The notes under the pieces are model-generated. The model did not search any database, was not told where the DNA came from, and was given only the letters and a program-made list of their open reading frames with translations. Source: Microvirga pudoricolor (lineage in GTDB: Bacteria > Pseudomonadota > Alphaproteobacteria > Rhizobiales > Beijerinckiaceae). Taken from it: 64,000 nt of DNA. Numbering within the stretch: position 1 is the first letter of the stretch; each line of letters starts with the position of its first letter. This document shows positions 35,798-44,726 of this stretch, one piece after another. The stretch is taken from assembly GCF_016892705.1 (NCBI RefSeq), contig NZ_JAFEMB010000011.1, positions 1-64,000 on the forward strand. Reading direction: 5' to 3'. Made by a program: the position numbers and the translations under genes.

Positions 35798-37984
35798 ATG
35801 TCACGAGCGACACTCGGTTGGATCGTCTTGGGGTGGATCGGCTTCGTGCTCCTGCCCTGGTACGGCTTCGATAGCGCCGCCTCGCCCACGATCGGGGATT
35901 ATTTCTTCACGGGTTCGGGCCTGGTCGAGGGTCTACGCGGCGCGTGGTGGCTCCTTCCGATCCTCATCCCGCTCCTCTTGGCCCTTCGCCCCGCCATCGG
36001 CGCACCACGCGATTCGATGGCGCTGTGGCTCGTCGCAGCCGGCATCGTGGGCCTTGCGCTCATCACGCTCCAGGGCTTCACCATCGGCTTGAACGGCTGG
36101 ACCATGGACGGGCTCAAGGCGTTCAGCGATCCCGGCCCGAAACAGGCCGGTATGGGCTTCGGGGCCGCGCTGACGGCAACGGCCTTCCTGATCATTCTAT
36201 GCCACGGCCTAGCGGCCCATGGCTGGTGCCGGGGCGACGCCTTCGTGACCTCGTCCATCGGCGTCGTCATCGCGCTGATCGCCGTCTTTGTCTTCTTTCC
36301 GGTCAGCACCATCCTGGCGAGCGCATTCGCGGACAATGCGGGCAATTTCGCGCCGGGCGAGTTCGTTGCGAAGTTCCTCGACCGCTCGATCTGGGGCCTG
36401 GACTGCGTCTACAGCGATCTGCGCTGCGGTGTGGCGTGGAACACCCTGTTTCTCGGCCTCGCGGTGGGCGTCGGCACCACCGCGCTCGGCCTCGCCTTCG
36501 CGCTCATCGCTACCCGCACGAGCTTCCGTTTCAAGAAGGTGCTGCGGCTGATGAGCGTCCTGCCCATCATCACGCCGCCCTTCGTGATCGGTCTCGCGCT
36601 CATCTTGATGTTCGGCCGCTCTGGCGCGGTCTCCAACGTTCTGTGGGAGTGGTTCGGCGTGCCGCGCTCCCGCTGGATCTATGGATTTCCCGGCATCTTC
36701 ATCGCCCAGCTCCTCGCCTTCACGCCCATCGCCTTCCTCGTGCTCATCGGCGTCGTGCAGGGCATCAGCCCGACCCTCGAGGAGGCCTCGCAGACCCTTC
36801 GGGCCAAGAGCTGGGTCACGTTCTGGACCGTGACCCTGCCGCTGATGCGTCCCGGCCTCGCCAACGCCTTCCTGCTGGGCTTCGTGGAAAGCCTCGCGGA
36901 TTTCGGCAATCCCCTGGTGCTCGGCGGCAATTACGAGGTCCTGTCCACCAAGATCTTCTTCGCCGTCGTGGGCGCCCAGCAGGACCAGGGACGAGCGGCG
37001 GTCCTGTCGCTGGTGCTCCTCGCCTTCACCCTCGGGGCCTTCTGGCTCCAGCACGCCTGGCTCGGCAAGAAGGTCTACACCACCGTGACGGGCAAGGGCG
37101 ATGCCGGCATCCCGCTGCCGCTGCCCCGCCGGGTGGCGATGGCGTCCTACCTCACGGCCATTCCGTGGGCGGTTTTCACCCTCGTGATCTACATCATGAT
37201 CGTGGTCGGCGCCTTCGTGAAGTCCATGGGCCGCGACTACACGCCGACCCTTGAGCACTTCCTCACCGCGTTCCGGATCGAGCGGACGGATTTCGGCCTC
37301 TACTTCTCCGGCTCGGCCTGGAATTCGTTCTGGGCCACCGTGAAGGTGGCGGCGCTCTCGGCCCCGCTCACCGCCGCCATCGGGCTCCTGACGGCCTACC
37401 TGCTGACGCGCCAGCGCTTCTCGGGGCAGCGCGCGTTCGAGTTCGGCACCCTCCTGAGCTTCGCGATCCCCGGCACGGTCGTGGGCGTGTCCTACATCCT
37501 GGCCTTCAACGTGCCGCCCATCGAGATCACCGGCACGGGGTTCATCCTGGTCATGTGCTTCGTGTTCCGCAACATGCCCGTGGGGGTGCGCTCCGGTATC
37601 GCCACGTTGAGCCAGATCGACAAGAGCCTGGACGAGGCCTCTCTGACGCTAGGGGCCGGTTCGGCCACCACCATGCGCCGGGTCGTGCTGCCGCTCCTGC
37701 GGCCCGCCATCGTGGCCTCGCTCGTCTATTCCTTCGTGCGCGCCATGACGGCGGTGAGCGCGGTCATCTTCCTGGTGACGGCCGAATACAACATGGCCAC
37801 GACCTATATCGTCGGCCGCGTGGAGGCAGGCGAGTTCGGCCTCGCCATCGCGTACTCGACCGCCCTTATCGTCGTGATGCTGCTTGCCATCGTGGCCATC
37901 CAGTTCGCGGTGGGCGAACGCCGCCTCGGGCGGCGCAGCGCCACCGCGAACGCAACTCCCATGGCCGTTCAGGCGGCTCCGTAA
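35798..37984 (+). CDS. ABC transporter permease, fused two-domain type
   Basis: A 728-residue inner-membrane protein with about 12 or more helices in two halves. Each half ends in an EAA coupling loop: EEASQTLRAKSWVTFWTVTL near residue 330 and DEASLTLGAGSATTMRRVVL near residue 612. This duplicated arrangement is typical of the Fe(III)/FbpB group. An extra N-terminal section of about 140 residues with three or four helices precedes the first permease domain. It pairs with the preceding binding protein and the ATPase that starts directly after its stop. Confidence 0.9.
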   Translation: MSRATLGWIVLGWIGFVLLPWYGFDSAASPTIGDYFFTGSGLVEGLRGAWWLLPILIPLLLALRPAIGAPRDSMALWLVAAGIVGLALITLQGFTIGLNGWTMDGLKAFSDPGPKQAGMGFGAALTATAFLIILCHGLAAHGWCRGDAFVTSSIGVVIALIAVFVFFPVSTILASAFADNAGNFAPGEFVAKFLDRSIWGLDCVYSDLRCGVAWNTLFLGLAVGVGTTALGLAFALIATRTSFRFKKVLRLMSVLPIITPPFVIGLALILMFGRSGAVSNVLWEWFGVPRSRWIYGFPGIFIAQLLAFTPIAFLVLIGVVQGISPTLEEASQTLRAKSWVTFWTVTLPLMRPGLANAFLLGFVESLADFGNPLVLGGNYEVLSTKIFFAVVGAQQDQGRAAVLSLVLLAFTLGAFWLQHAWLGKKVYTTVTGKGDAGIPLPLPRRVAMASYLTAIPWAVFTLVIYIMIVVGAFVKSMGRDYTPTLEHFLTAFRIERTDFGLYFSGSAWNSFWATVKVAALSAPLTAAIGLLTAYLLTRQRFSGQRAFEFGTLLSFAIPGTVVGVSYILAFNVPPIEITGTGFILVMCFVFRNMPVGVRSGIATLSQIDKSLDEASLTLGAGSATTMRRVVLPLLRPAIVASLVYSFVRAMTAVSAVIFLVTAEYNMATTYIVGRVEAGEFGLAIAYSTALIVVMLLAIVAIQFAVGERRLGRRSATANATPMAVQAAP

Positions 37985-39112
37985 ATGACCATGACCCGAC
38001 CCATGAACCAGATGACCTCCGCCGCCACGATCAGTCGGGGCACCTCCAAGAAGCAGGCCGCCTCGGTCGAGTTCCGCAACGTCACGAAGCGCTACGGCGA
38101 CGTGAAGGCGGTCGACACGGTGTCGTTCAACATCGAGCCCGGCACCCTCGTGACCCTGCTCGGCCCCTCCGGCTGCGGCAAGACCACGACCCTGCGCATG
38201 ATCGCGGGCCTCGAAATGGCGAGCGAGGGCCAGATCTTCATCGGCGGGCGGGACGTGACCCGCCTGTCGGCCGCCGACCGGGACGTCAGCATGGTGTTCC
38301 AGTCCTACGCGCTCTTTCCCCATATGTCCGTGCTGGAAAACGTCGCCTACGGACCCTCCGTCCAAGGCGCGTCCAAGAAGGACGCGGAGGCCATGGCGGT
38401 GGAAAAGCTCGGCCTCGTGGGCCTGTCGGGTCTTGAGAAGCGGGCGCCCTCCGAACTCTCGGGCGGCCAGCAGCAGCGCGTGGCCGTCGCGCGGGCCCTG
38501 GTGCTGGAGCCTCAGGTGCTCCTCTTCGACGAGCCTCTTTCGAACCTCGACGCGAAGCTCCGTCGCCGGGTTCGCGAGGATATTCGGGAACTGCAGCAGA
38601 GCCTCAATCTCACCGTCGCGTACGTGACCCACGACCAGGAGGAGGCCCTGGCGGTCTCGGACAAGATCATCGTCATGTCCAATGCCAGGATCGCCCAGAC
38701 GGGCACGCCGCGCGAGCTCTACGAAGAGCCGGCCGATCTCTTCGTGGCCGACTTCATCGGCGACGCCAATATCCTGGGCGGCCAGCTCGTGGAGACCGAC
38801 GGCGCCCGCGGACGGGTCAAGATCGATAGCTTGTTCGTCGATCTCCCCCACCGCGGCGTCGGCCAGGGCGCCGTCAAGCTCGCCGTGCGGCCGGACGCGA
38901 TCTTCCTCAACGAGGGCCCTGCGGGCGAGGGCCTCGCCGGCTCGGTCAAGAAAGCGTCCTATCTGGGCACGCAGGTCGAGTACGAGGTCGACACTCCGAT
39001 CGGTGAGCTGTTCGTGGTCCAGTACGGCAGCCGCGACATGATCCAGCCTGGCACGCCCGTCTCCATCACCTTCGCGCCCCAACGGGGCGTGGCGATCATT
39101 CCGGGCGCTTGA
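37985..39112 (+). CDS. ABC transporter ATP-binding protein
   Basis: A 375-residue ATPase of the iron/polyamine/sugar importer class. Walker A is [16 protein letters not shown], the Q loop VFQSYALF, the signature [15 protein letters not shown], Walker [13 protein letters not shown] and the H-loop [15 protein letters not shown]-terminal TOBE domain of about 110 residues follows. A 25-residue N-terminal extension precedes the first strand. The ATG directly abuts the permease stop (TAAATG). It energises the importer encoded by the two genes before it. Confidence 0.92.
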   Translation: MTMTRPMNQMTSAATISRGTSKKQAASVEFRNVTKRYGDVKAVDTVSFNIEPGTLVTLLGPSGCGKTTTLRMIAGLEMASEGQIFIGGRDVTRLSAADRDVSMVFQSYALFPHMSVLENVAYGPSVQGASKKDAEAMAVEKLGLVGLSGLEKRAPSELSGGQQQRVAVARALVLEPQVLLFDEPLSNLDAKLRRRVREDIRELQQSLNLTVAYVTHDQEEALAVSDKIIVMSNARIAQTGTPRELYEEPADLFVADFIGDANILGGQLVETDGARGRVKIDSLFVDLPHRGVGQGAVKLAVRPDAIFLNEGPAGEGLAGSVKKASYLGTQVEYEVDTPIGELFVVQYGSRDMIQPGTPVSITFAPQRGVAIIPGA

Positions 39113-39154
39113 GGCCGGTACCGGCCCGGCCAGATCGGGCTCGGTTGGCGCCCT

Positions 39155-39940
39155 TCAGAAGCCGTCCCCGTCATCGGGAATGTTCAGGATCGTGCCGCAG
39201 GCCTTGCAGTGCACCGCATCGGGCTCGTGCCGCTGGAGGCCGCAGCTCGGGCAGGAAAACCGCACCTTGTTGGGACGAAAGAGGACCTGGGCCAGGCGGA
39301 GGAAGAGCGTCACGCCGCAGATCATGACGATGACGGAAATCATCCGGCCCAGGGTGCCCGGCAGGGTGATGTCGCCGAACCCCGTCGTGGTCAGGGCCGT
39401 GACCGTGAAATACAGGGCGTCCGCATAATTCCCGATATGCGGGTTGGTCCAGTGCTGGGTCTCGTAGACGAGCCCCGTCATCACGAAGATGAACACCAGG
39501 AGGTTCGTCGCCGCCAGGATCACCTCCTCGTTGCGGCAGAAGAACCGGCTGTCCCGGCGCAGTCGGGCCAGGAGTTCGTAGGACCGCAGGAGGCGCACCG
39601 TTCTCAGGATCCGCAAGAAGGCCACGCCCTCGCCGGCCAGCGGAACCAGGAAGGATGCGATCGCGGCCATGTCGGCCCAGGTGACGGGGTGGAGAAAGTC
39701 TCGCCACCGGTTTCGGCTGATGAGGATCCGGGCCGAGAAATCCGCCAGCACGATCAGGCCGAGCCCAATATCGAGCCACTCGACGGCGTTCATGCGTTCG
39801 GTCGATCGGGGCAGGAACGACGTCACGATGATGAACAGAACCGTGACGATGTCGAAGACCACGATGCCGTAACGGAACCGATGAGCCTCGGGGCTGTCCC
39901 CCTCATAGAGATGCCGGAGGGTCCCGATAAGGCCCTTCAC
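39155..39940 (-). CDS. Voltage-sensor-like cation channel with C-terminal zinc ribbon
   Basis: A 261-residue channel of the ion transport superfamily. After an N-terminal helix region, an S4-like helix carries arginines at three-residue spacing (FLRILRTVRLLRSYELLARL). A single pore domain follows with the filter-like TALTTTGFGDITLP, close to the potassium filter TVGYGD. The C-terminus has a zinc ribbon, CPSCGLQRHEPDAVHCKACG, in the cytoplasm. No ATG fits; GTG at 39940 with an AGGA site is taken as start. Four such subunits would form a channel. Potassium selectivity is likely but the filter is Gly-Phe-Gly. Confidence 0.8.
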   Translation of the reverse strand: MKGLIGTLRHLYEGDSPEAHRFRYGIVVFDIVTVLFIIVTSFLPRSTERMNAVEWLDIGLGLIVLADFSARILISRNRWRDFLHPVTWADMAAIASFLVPLAGEGVAFLRILRTVRLLRSYELLARLRRDSRFFCRNEEVILAATNLLVFIFVMTGLVYETQHWTNPHIGNYADALYFTVTALTTTGFGDITLPGTLGRMISVIVMICGVTLFLRLAQVLFRPNKVRFSCPSCGLQRHEPDAVHCKACGTILNIPDDGDGF

Positions 39941-40102
39941 GGCTGCCGTCCTGGGCCGGATGCAGACTTTCGGGGTGGAAATGCAGGGCAGGAATGCGGG
40001 CGCATCGACAGGTTCGATTTGACGGACACGATAGCATCTATATTCCAGGGACGCGGCCTCAAGATCCCGGAGGGCCGCAATCGGTACGATGAGAGATTTT
40101 CG

Positions 40103-40765
40103 ATGCTCAAAGCCCTGATCTTCGACATGGACGGCACGCTCACCCACAGCGACCCCGTGCATCTCCAAGCCTTCGCCAGGATCCTGGCGCCCGAGGGCGT
40201 GACCATCGACGAGACGATCTACCGCTCCACCATCATCGGCCGCACCAACGATGCGATCTTCGCGAGCCTGCTGCCGCACAAGACCGTGGAGGAGCACGAG
40301 GACTTCGCCGACCGCAAGGAGGCGGCCTTCCGGGAAATGGCTTCCGACCTGAAGCCCCTGGACGGGCTGGGCGAGCTGTTCGATTGGGCCGACGCGCAAG
40401 GCCTGAAGCTCGCGCTCGTGACCAATGCGCCACGCCTCAACGCCGAGCACATGCTCGACGCCCTTGGGATTTCGGACCGTTTCGTGGTGAAGATCACCAT
40501 CGAGGACGTGGCCCGGGGCAAGCCCGATCCGCTGCCCTACCTGACGGCTCTCCAAAGGCTCGGAGTTTCGGCCGACGAGGCCCTGGTGTTCGAGGACTCG
40601 CCCTCCGGCATGCGAGCCGCAAAGGCCGCCGGCATCTTCGGCTTCGGCATCCTCACCGGCCTTTCCGCCGAGGAAATGCGGGAGGTCGGGGCGGACCGAG
40701 CCATTCCGGACTTTCACGATCCGGCGCTCTGGGACATCCTCAACGCGCGGCTCAAGGCAGCGTAG
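40103..40765 (+). CDS. HAD-family phosphatase, beta-phosphoglucomutase-like
   Basis: A 220-residue hydrolase of HAD subfamily I. Motif I is FDMDGTLTHSDPVH with the nucleophile Asp and the acid-base Asp two positions on. Motif II is LVTNAPR, motif III GKPDP and motif IV FEDSPSGMRAAKAAG. The small helical cap lies between residues 15 and 80. Likely substrates are sugar or polyol phosphates. The ATG before LKALIFDMDG is chosen. It lies 18 bases before the MFS gene and is probably co-transcribed with it. Confidence 0.87.
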   Translation: MLKALIFDMDGTLTHSDPVHLQAFARILAPEGVTIDETIYRSTIIGRTNDAIFASLLPHKTVEEHEDFADRKEAAFREMASDLKPLDGLGELFDWADAQGLKLALVTNAPRLNAEHMLDALGISDRFVVKITIEDVARGKPDPLPYLTALQRLGVSADEALVFEDSPSGMRAAKAAGIFGFGILTGLSAEEMREVGADRAIPDFHDPALWDILNARLKAA

Positions 40766-40783
40766 GCCCTCGAAAGGCGTTCC

Positions 40784-42031
40784 ATGCCGGATCCGTCAGG
40801 CCGTCATTCCCCTGCGAAGGCGGCACCGGAACCGCAATGGACTGAGCGCGGCACCCCAGCCTACCGCAGGATCAGCCTTGCGCTGTTCCTGGCGGGCTTC
40901 TCGACGTTCTCCCTGCTCTATTGCGTGCAGCCGCTGCTGCCGCTCTTCGCCGAGACCTATCGGGTGAGCCCGGCCGCCAGTTCCCTGGCCCTGTCCCTGT
41001 CCACGGGGCTGCTCGCCCCGTCCATCCTGCTGGCGGGCGGCCTGTCGGAGAGCATCAGCCGCAAGAACCTGATGTTCCTCTCCCTGTGCGCCGCATCCCT
41101 CCTGAACCTCGCGGCGGCCTTCGCGCCGAATTGGCACGTGCTGCTCGCCCTGCGAGCCGTCGAGGGCGTGATGCTGGGGGGCGTCCCGGCGATCGCCATG
41201 GCTTACCTTGCCGAGGAGATCCATCCGCGCGGCCTCGGGTTTGCCATGGGCCTCTATGTGGGCGGCACGGCCTTCGGCGGAATGCTGGGGCGGGTGATCA
41301 CCGGCTTCGTGGCGGAGGAGACCTCCTGGCACGTCGCCTTGGGTGCCATCGGGGCCTTGGGCCTCGCGGCGGCCATCCTGTTCTTCGCTCTGCTGCCGGC
41401 CTCGCGCAACTTCAGCCACGGCCAGGGCCTCGATGTCCGGCGCCAGTTCGAGGCGTGGGGGTCGCACCTGCGCCATAAGGGGCTGCCCTGGCTCTTCCTG
41501 ATCAGCTTCCTGCTGATGGGGAGCTTCGTGACCGTGTACAATTATTCCGGCTTTCGGCTGCTGGCCCCACCCTACCTGCTGAGCCAGTCGCAGATCGGGC
41601 TGATCTTCACCTCCTACATGCTGGGCACCCTCGCCTCCTCGCTGGCGGGGGCCCTGGCCGACCGGGTGGGCCGTGGCCCCGTGCTCATCGCGGGGGTCCT
41701 GTTGTTCGTTCTGGGGGTCGGCCTGACCCTCCTGGCGCCGCTCAAGGTGGTCATAGCGGGCATCGCCTGCCTGACCTTCGGGTTCTTTACCGCCCACGGG
41801 GTCGCCAGCGGATGGGTCGGCCGCATGGCCGCGCGGGACAAGGCCCATGCGGCCTCCCTCTACCTCCTGGCCTATTACCTTGGATCGAGCCTCATGGGGT
41901 CCCTGGGAGGGTGGTTCTGGGCGGGAGGCGGATGGGTGTCCGTCGCCGAGTTTGTGCTGTCCATGCTTGCCCTGAGCCTAGCCGTCGCGGTCTACTTGAC
42001 GCTGACAAGTAGAAGGCTCGGCAAAGCATAG
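40784..42031 (+). CDS. MFS transporter, YnfM-like
   Basis: A 415-residue major facilitator with about 12 helices. A 28-residue polar N-terminus precedes the first helix (ISLALFLAGFSTFSLLYCVQ). The signature between helices 2 and 3 reads GGLSESISRKNLMF, and LADRVGRGPVLIAG marks the second half. Similarity is to the YnfM/YgaY group of drug and arabinose-type exporters. It follows a HAD phosphatase by 18 bases and converges on the dehydrogenase cluster. Substrate unknown. Confidence 0.87.
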   Translation: MPDPSGRHSPAKAAPEPQWTERGTPAYRRISLALFLAGFSTFSLLYCVQPLLPLFAETYRVSPAASSLALSLSTGLLAPSILLAGGLSESISRKNLMFLSLCAASLLNLAAAFAPNWHVLLALRAVEGVMLGGVPAIAMAYLAEEIHPRGLGFAMGLYVGGTAFGGMLGRVITGFVAEETSWHVALGAIGALGLAAAILFFALLPASRNFSHGQGLDVRRQFEAWGSHLRHKGLPWLFLISFLLMGSFVTVYNYSGFRLLAPPYLLSQSQIGLIFTSYMLGTLASSLAGALADRVGRGPVLIAGVLLFVLGVGLTLLAPLKVVIAGIACLTFGFFTAHGVASGWVGRMAARDKAHAASLYLLAYYLGSSLMGSLGGWFWAGGGWVSVAEFVLSMLALSLAVAVYLTLTSRRLGKA

Positions 42032-42099
42032 GGGCGTTTGCAGCCTCGCTTCCGCGCAGCGGGTGCAGCGCCGGACTTCCAAAGCCAAAGCGGAAGACG

Positions 42100-42130
42100 A
42101 TCCCGGGCTCCGCTGACGCGGCCCCGGGAT
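42100..42130. terminator. Possible terminator hairpin between convergent genes
   Basis: ATCCCGGG (42100-42107) pairs with CCCGGGAT (42123-42130) around a 15-base loop in the short gap between the MFS gene and the iron dehydrogenase gene. No T run follows, so a role in termination is a guess from position. Confidence 0.4.
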
Positions 42131-42149
42131 GGCGCTTCAGGAAGCCGTT

Positions 42150-43313
42150 TCAAACACGCCCGGCCAGAGCGTCCTCGTAGAGCTTGCGCGCGCTCTCTTT
42201 CGTGATCGGCACGGGATTCCCGCCGGCTGTCGGATCATTGGGAGCCATGTCGGACATCTCGTCGAAGCGAGCCGCGTCGATCTTGAGGCCTTCCAGCGTG
42301 TGCGGGACCCCGAGATCCTTGCGGAGCTGCAGAACCCAGGCCAGGAAGGCGTCGAAGCTGCGCTCTAGGCCGAGATAAGCGGAAAGGCGGGCGATCTTCT
42401 CTTCGATGGCGGCGCGGTTGTAGACCAGCACGTAGGGCATGAAGACCGCATTGGTGAGGCCGTGATGGGTGTCGTAGAGCGCGCCCGCGGGATGCGACAG
42501 CGCGTGGATGGCCCCGAGCCCCTTCTGGAACGCCGTCGCGCCCATGGCGGCAGCGGACATCAGGTTCGCGCGGGCCTCGAGATCCTTGCCGTCCTTGTGC
42601 GCGCGCGGCAGGAAGTCCTTGACGAGGCGGATCCCCTCCACGGCCATGCCGTCCGCCATCGGATGGTAGCCCGGCGCGCAGTAAGCCTCCAGGCAGTGAG
42701 CCAACGCATCGAGGCCCGTTCCGGCCGTGATGTGCGGCGGCATGCCCACCGTCAGCTCCGGATCGCAGATCACGATCTTGGGCATCATCAGCGGATGGAA
42801 GATCACCTTCTTGGTGTGGGTGGCCTCCTGGGTGATGACGCCCGCGCGTCCCACCTCGGACCCGGTGCCGGCCGTGGTGGGCACGGCGATGATGGGCAGG
42901 ATGCCCTTGGGGTCGGCGCGGGTCCACCAGTCGCCGATATCCTCGAAGTCCCACATCGGCCGCGTCTGGCCCGCCATGAAGGCGATAACCTTGCCGGCAT
43001 CGAGCGCCGAGCCGCCGCCGAAGGCAACGACGCCGTCATGGCCGCCTGCCTTCAGGGCCTCGAGGCCCTTGTAGACGTTGGTCTCCACGGGGTTCGGCTT
43101 GATGTCCGAGAAGATCCCGGCCTTGAGGCCCGCGCCCGTGAGCTGATCGAGAGCAGCCTTCGTCATGGCCTGCGTCGCGAGGAACGGGTCCGTGACGATC
43201 AGAGGAGCCGCCATGCCCACGGAACGGCAGGCTTCGGCCAGTTCCGAGATGCGTCCCGCGCCGAAGCGGATGGGGGTGGGGTAATTCCAGTTGGAGCGGG
43301 GAGATGCGGTCAT
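42150..43313 (-). CDS. Iron-containing alcohol dehydrogenase
   Basis: A 387-residue group III dehydrogenase. The NAD site has VVAFGGGSALDAGKVIAF and PTTAGTGSEVGRAGVI. The metal ligands are D202 and H206 (GTGLDALAHCLEAY), H270 (GAIHALSHP) and H284 (DTHHGLTNAV). It interconverts an alcohol and aldehyde. The ATG at 43313 is used; a TTG four codons earlier is less likely. It lies eight bases after the aldehyde dehydrogenase gene, so the two should act in sequence. With the ligase and permease upstream, a gamma-glutamylated amino alcohol is the proposed substrate. Confidence 0.92.
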   Translation of the reverse strand: MTASPRSNWNYPTPIRFGAGRISELAEACRSVGMAAPLIVTDPFLATQAMTKAALDQLTGAGLKAGIFSDIKPNPVETNVYKGLEALKAGGHDGVVAFGGGSALDAGKVIAFMAGQTRPMWDFEDIGDWWTRADPKGILPIIAVPTTAGTGSEVGRAGVITQEATHTKKVIFHPLMMPKIVICDPELTVGMPPHITAGTGLDALAHCLEAYCAPGYHPMADGMAVEGIRLVKDFLPRAHKDGKDLEARANLMSAAAMGATAFQKGLGAIHALSHPAGALYDTHHGLTNAVFMPYVLVYNRAAIEEKIARLSAYLGLERSFDAFLAWVLQLRKDLGVPHTLEGLKIDAARFDEMSDMAPNDPTAGGNPVPITKESARKLYEDALAGRV

Positions 43314-43321
43314 GGTCGAAC

Positions 43322-44716
43322 TCAAAGCGTGTGGCGCAGGTGGTAGGATTTGGGGCGGGTCAGCGACTCGTAGGCCAGGCGCGACAGACTCGCGCCCCGG
43401 CCCGTATCCTTGACGCCGGTCCAGGCCAGGGCCGGGTCCAGGTAGTCGCAGCGGTTCATGAAGACGGTGCCGGTCTCGAGCTTGTCGCCGATGGCCTCCG
43501 CCGCATCCACGTCGGAGGTCCAGATAGCGGCCGAGAGACCGTAGGGGGAGTCGTTCATGAGGCGGATCGCCTCCTCGTCGCCCGAGACCTTCATGATGCC
43601 GACAGTCGGCCCGAAACTTTCGTCGCGCATCACGCTCATGGAATGGTCCACGTTCGTGAGCACCTGCGGGGCCAGATAGGCCGTGCCGCCGGTATCAGCC
43701 GCGAACTTTTTCGCGTCGATGTGAGCCCGAGCTCCCTTGGCGACGGCTTCCGCGTTTTGCCCGCGCACCAGATCGGCGAAGCGCTTGTGCGCCATGGGGC
43801 CGAGCGTCGTGGCCTCGTCCAGGGGATTTCCGAGAACGTACCCCTTCACGAGATCGACCGCGCCTTCGACGAACCGGTCGTAATGGGTCTCGTGCACGTA
43901 GATGCGTTCGATGCCGCAGCAGCATTGGCCCGAATTGAAGAACGCGCCGTCGACAAGGTTCTCGATGGCGTGATCGATATCCGCATCGGCCCGCACATAG
44001 GCCGGGTCCTTGCCTCCGAGTTCCAGGCCCAGCGAAGTAAAGGAGCCCGCCGCGGCCCGCTCGATGGAACGCCCGCCCGAGACCGAACCCGTGAAATTGC
44101 AGTGGTCGACGAGACCGCTCCCCAGAATTCGGCCCGTTTGGTCGTGGCTCAAATGCAGGTTGGTGAACAGGCCCTTGGGCACCCCGGCCTTGTCCATGGC
44201 GGCCTGGAAGCGCTCGCCCGCCAGCACGGTTTGCGAAGCGTGCTTGAGCAGCACCGCGTTTCCGGCCGCCAGCGCCGGCACGATGGCGTTGATGGCCGTG
44301 AGATACGGATAGTTCCACGGGGCGATCACCAGCACGAGGCCCACCGGCTCACGCTTGATCATGCGGCGGAAGCCCGGTTTCTCGTCATCCGCCGGGATGG
44401 GCGTCAGGCTTTTTTCGGCGATGCCCATCATGTAGCGGGCCCGCTCCTCGACGCCCCGGAACTCGCCGCCGTAGCGCACCGGACGGCCCATCTGCTGGGC
44501 GATCTCCGGCACGACCTCCTGATTCATGGCAAGCAGCGCGTTCAGGAAGGCGTCGAGCCTCGCGAGACGTTCGGAAACAGGGACGTGGCGCCAGGATTTC
44601 TGCGCCTCGCGCGCAGCCGCCAGGGCCGCGTCGATGGCGGCCTCGGACATGATGGGACGGCGGACGAGCTCGCGTCCGTCGATGGGGGAAATGCAAACGA
44701 TATCGGTCTCGGCCAT
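43322..44716 (-). CDS. Aldehyde dehydrogenase
   Basis: A 464-residue NAD(P)-dependent dehydrogenase. N135 lies in IAPWNYPYLTAINAI, the general base E232 in GLELGGKDPAYV and the nucleophile C266 in NSGQCCCGIERIYVH. The three adjacent cysteines are uncommon. The start MAETDIVCISP at 44716 is chosen; the frame upstream overlaps the ligase gene. The order ligase, aldehyde dehydrogenase, iron dehydrogenase with gaps of about ten bases indicates one transcript. It would oxidise the aldehyde made by the dehydrogenase to an acid. Confidence 0.93.
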   Translation of the reverse strand: MAETDIVCISPIDGRELVRRPIMSEAAIDAALAAAREAQKSWRHVPVSERLARLDAFLNALLAMNQEVVPEIAQQMGRPVRYGGEFRGVEERARYMMGIAEKSLTPIPADDEKPGFRRMIKREPVGLVLVIAPWNYPYLTAINAIVPALAAGNAVLLKHASQTVLAGERFQAAMDKAGVPKGLFTNLHLSHDQTGRILGSGLVDHCNFTGSVSGGRSIERAAAGSFTSLGLELGGKDPAYVRADADIDHAIENLVDGAFFNSGQCCCGIERIYVHETHYDRFVEGAVDLVKGYVLGNPLDEATTLGPMAHKRFADLVRGQNAEAVAKGARAHIDAKKFAADTGGTAYLAPQVLTNVDHSMSVMRDESFGPTVGIMKVSGDEEAIRLMNDSPYGLSAAIWTSDVDAAEAIGDKLETGTVFMNRCDYLDPALAWTGVKDTGRGASLSRLAYESLTRPKSYHLRHTL

Positions 44717-44726
44717 GGCGGTTCTT

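Noticed and set aside
37649..39082. Minus-strand open frame of 477 codons opposite the ABC transporter genes
   Set aside because: Antisense shadow of the permease end and ATPase gene, with no recognisable motif.
39113..39126. Perfect 14-base palindrome GGCCGGTACCGGCC after the ABC ATPase gene
   Set aside because: No loop or T run for a terminator and no regulator known for it; treated as chance.
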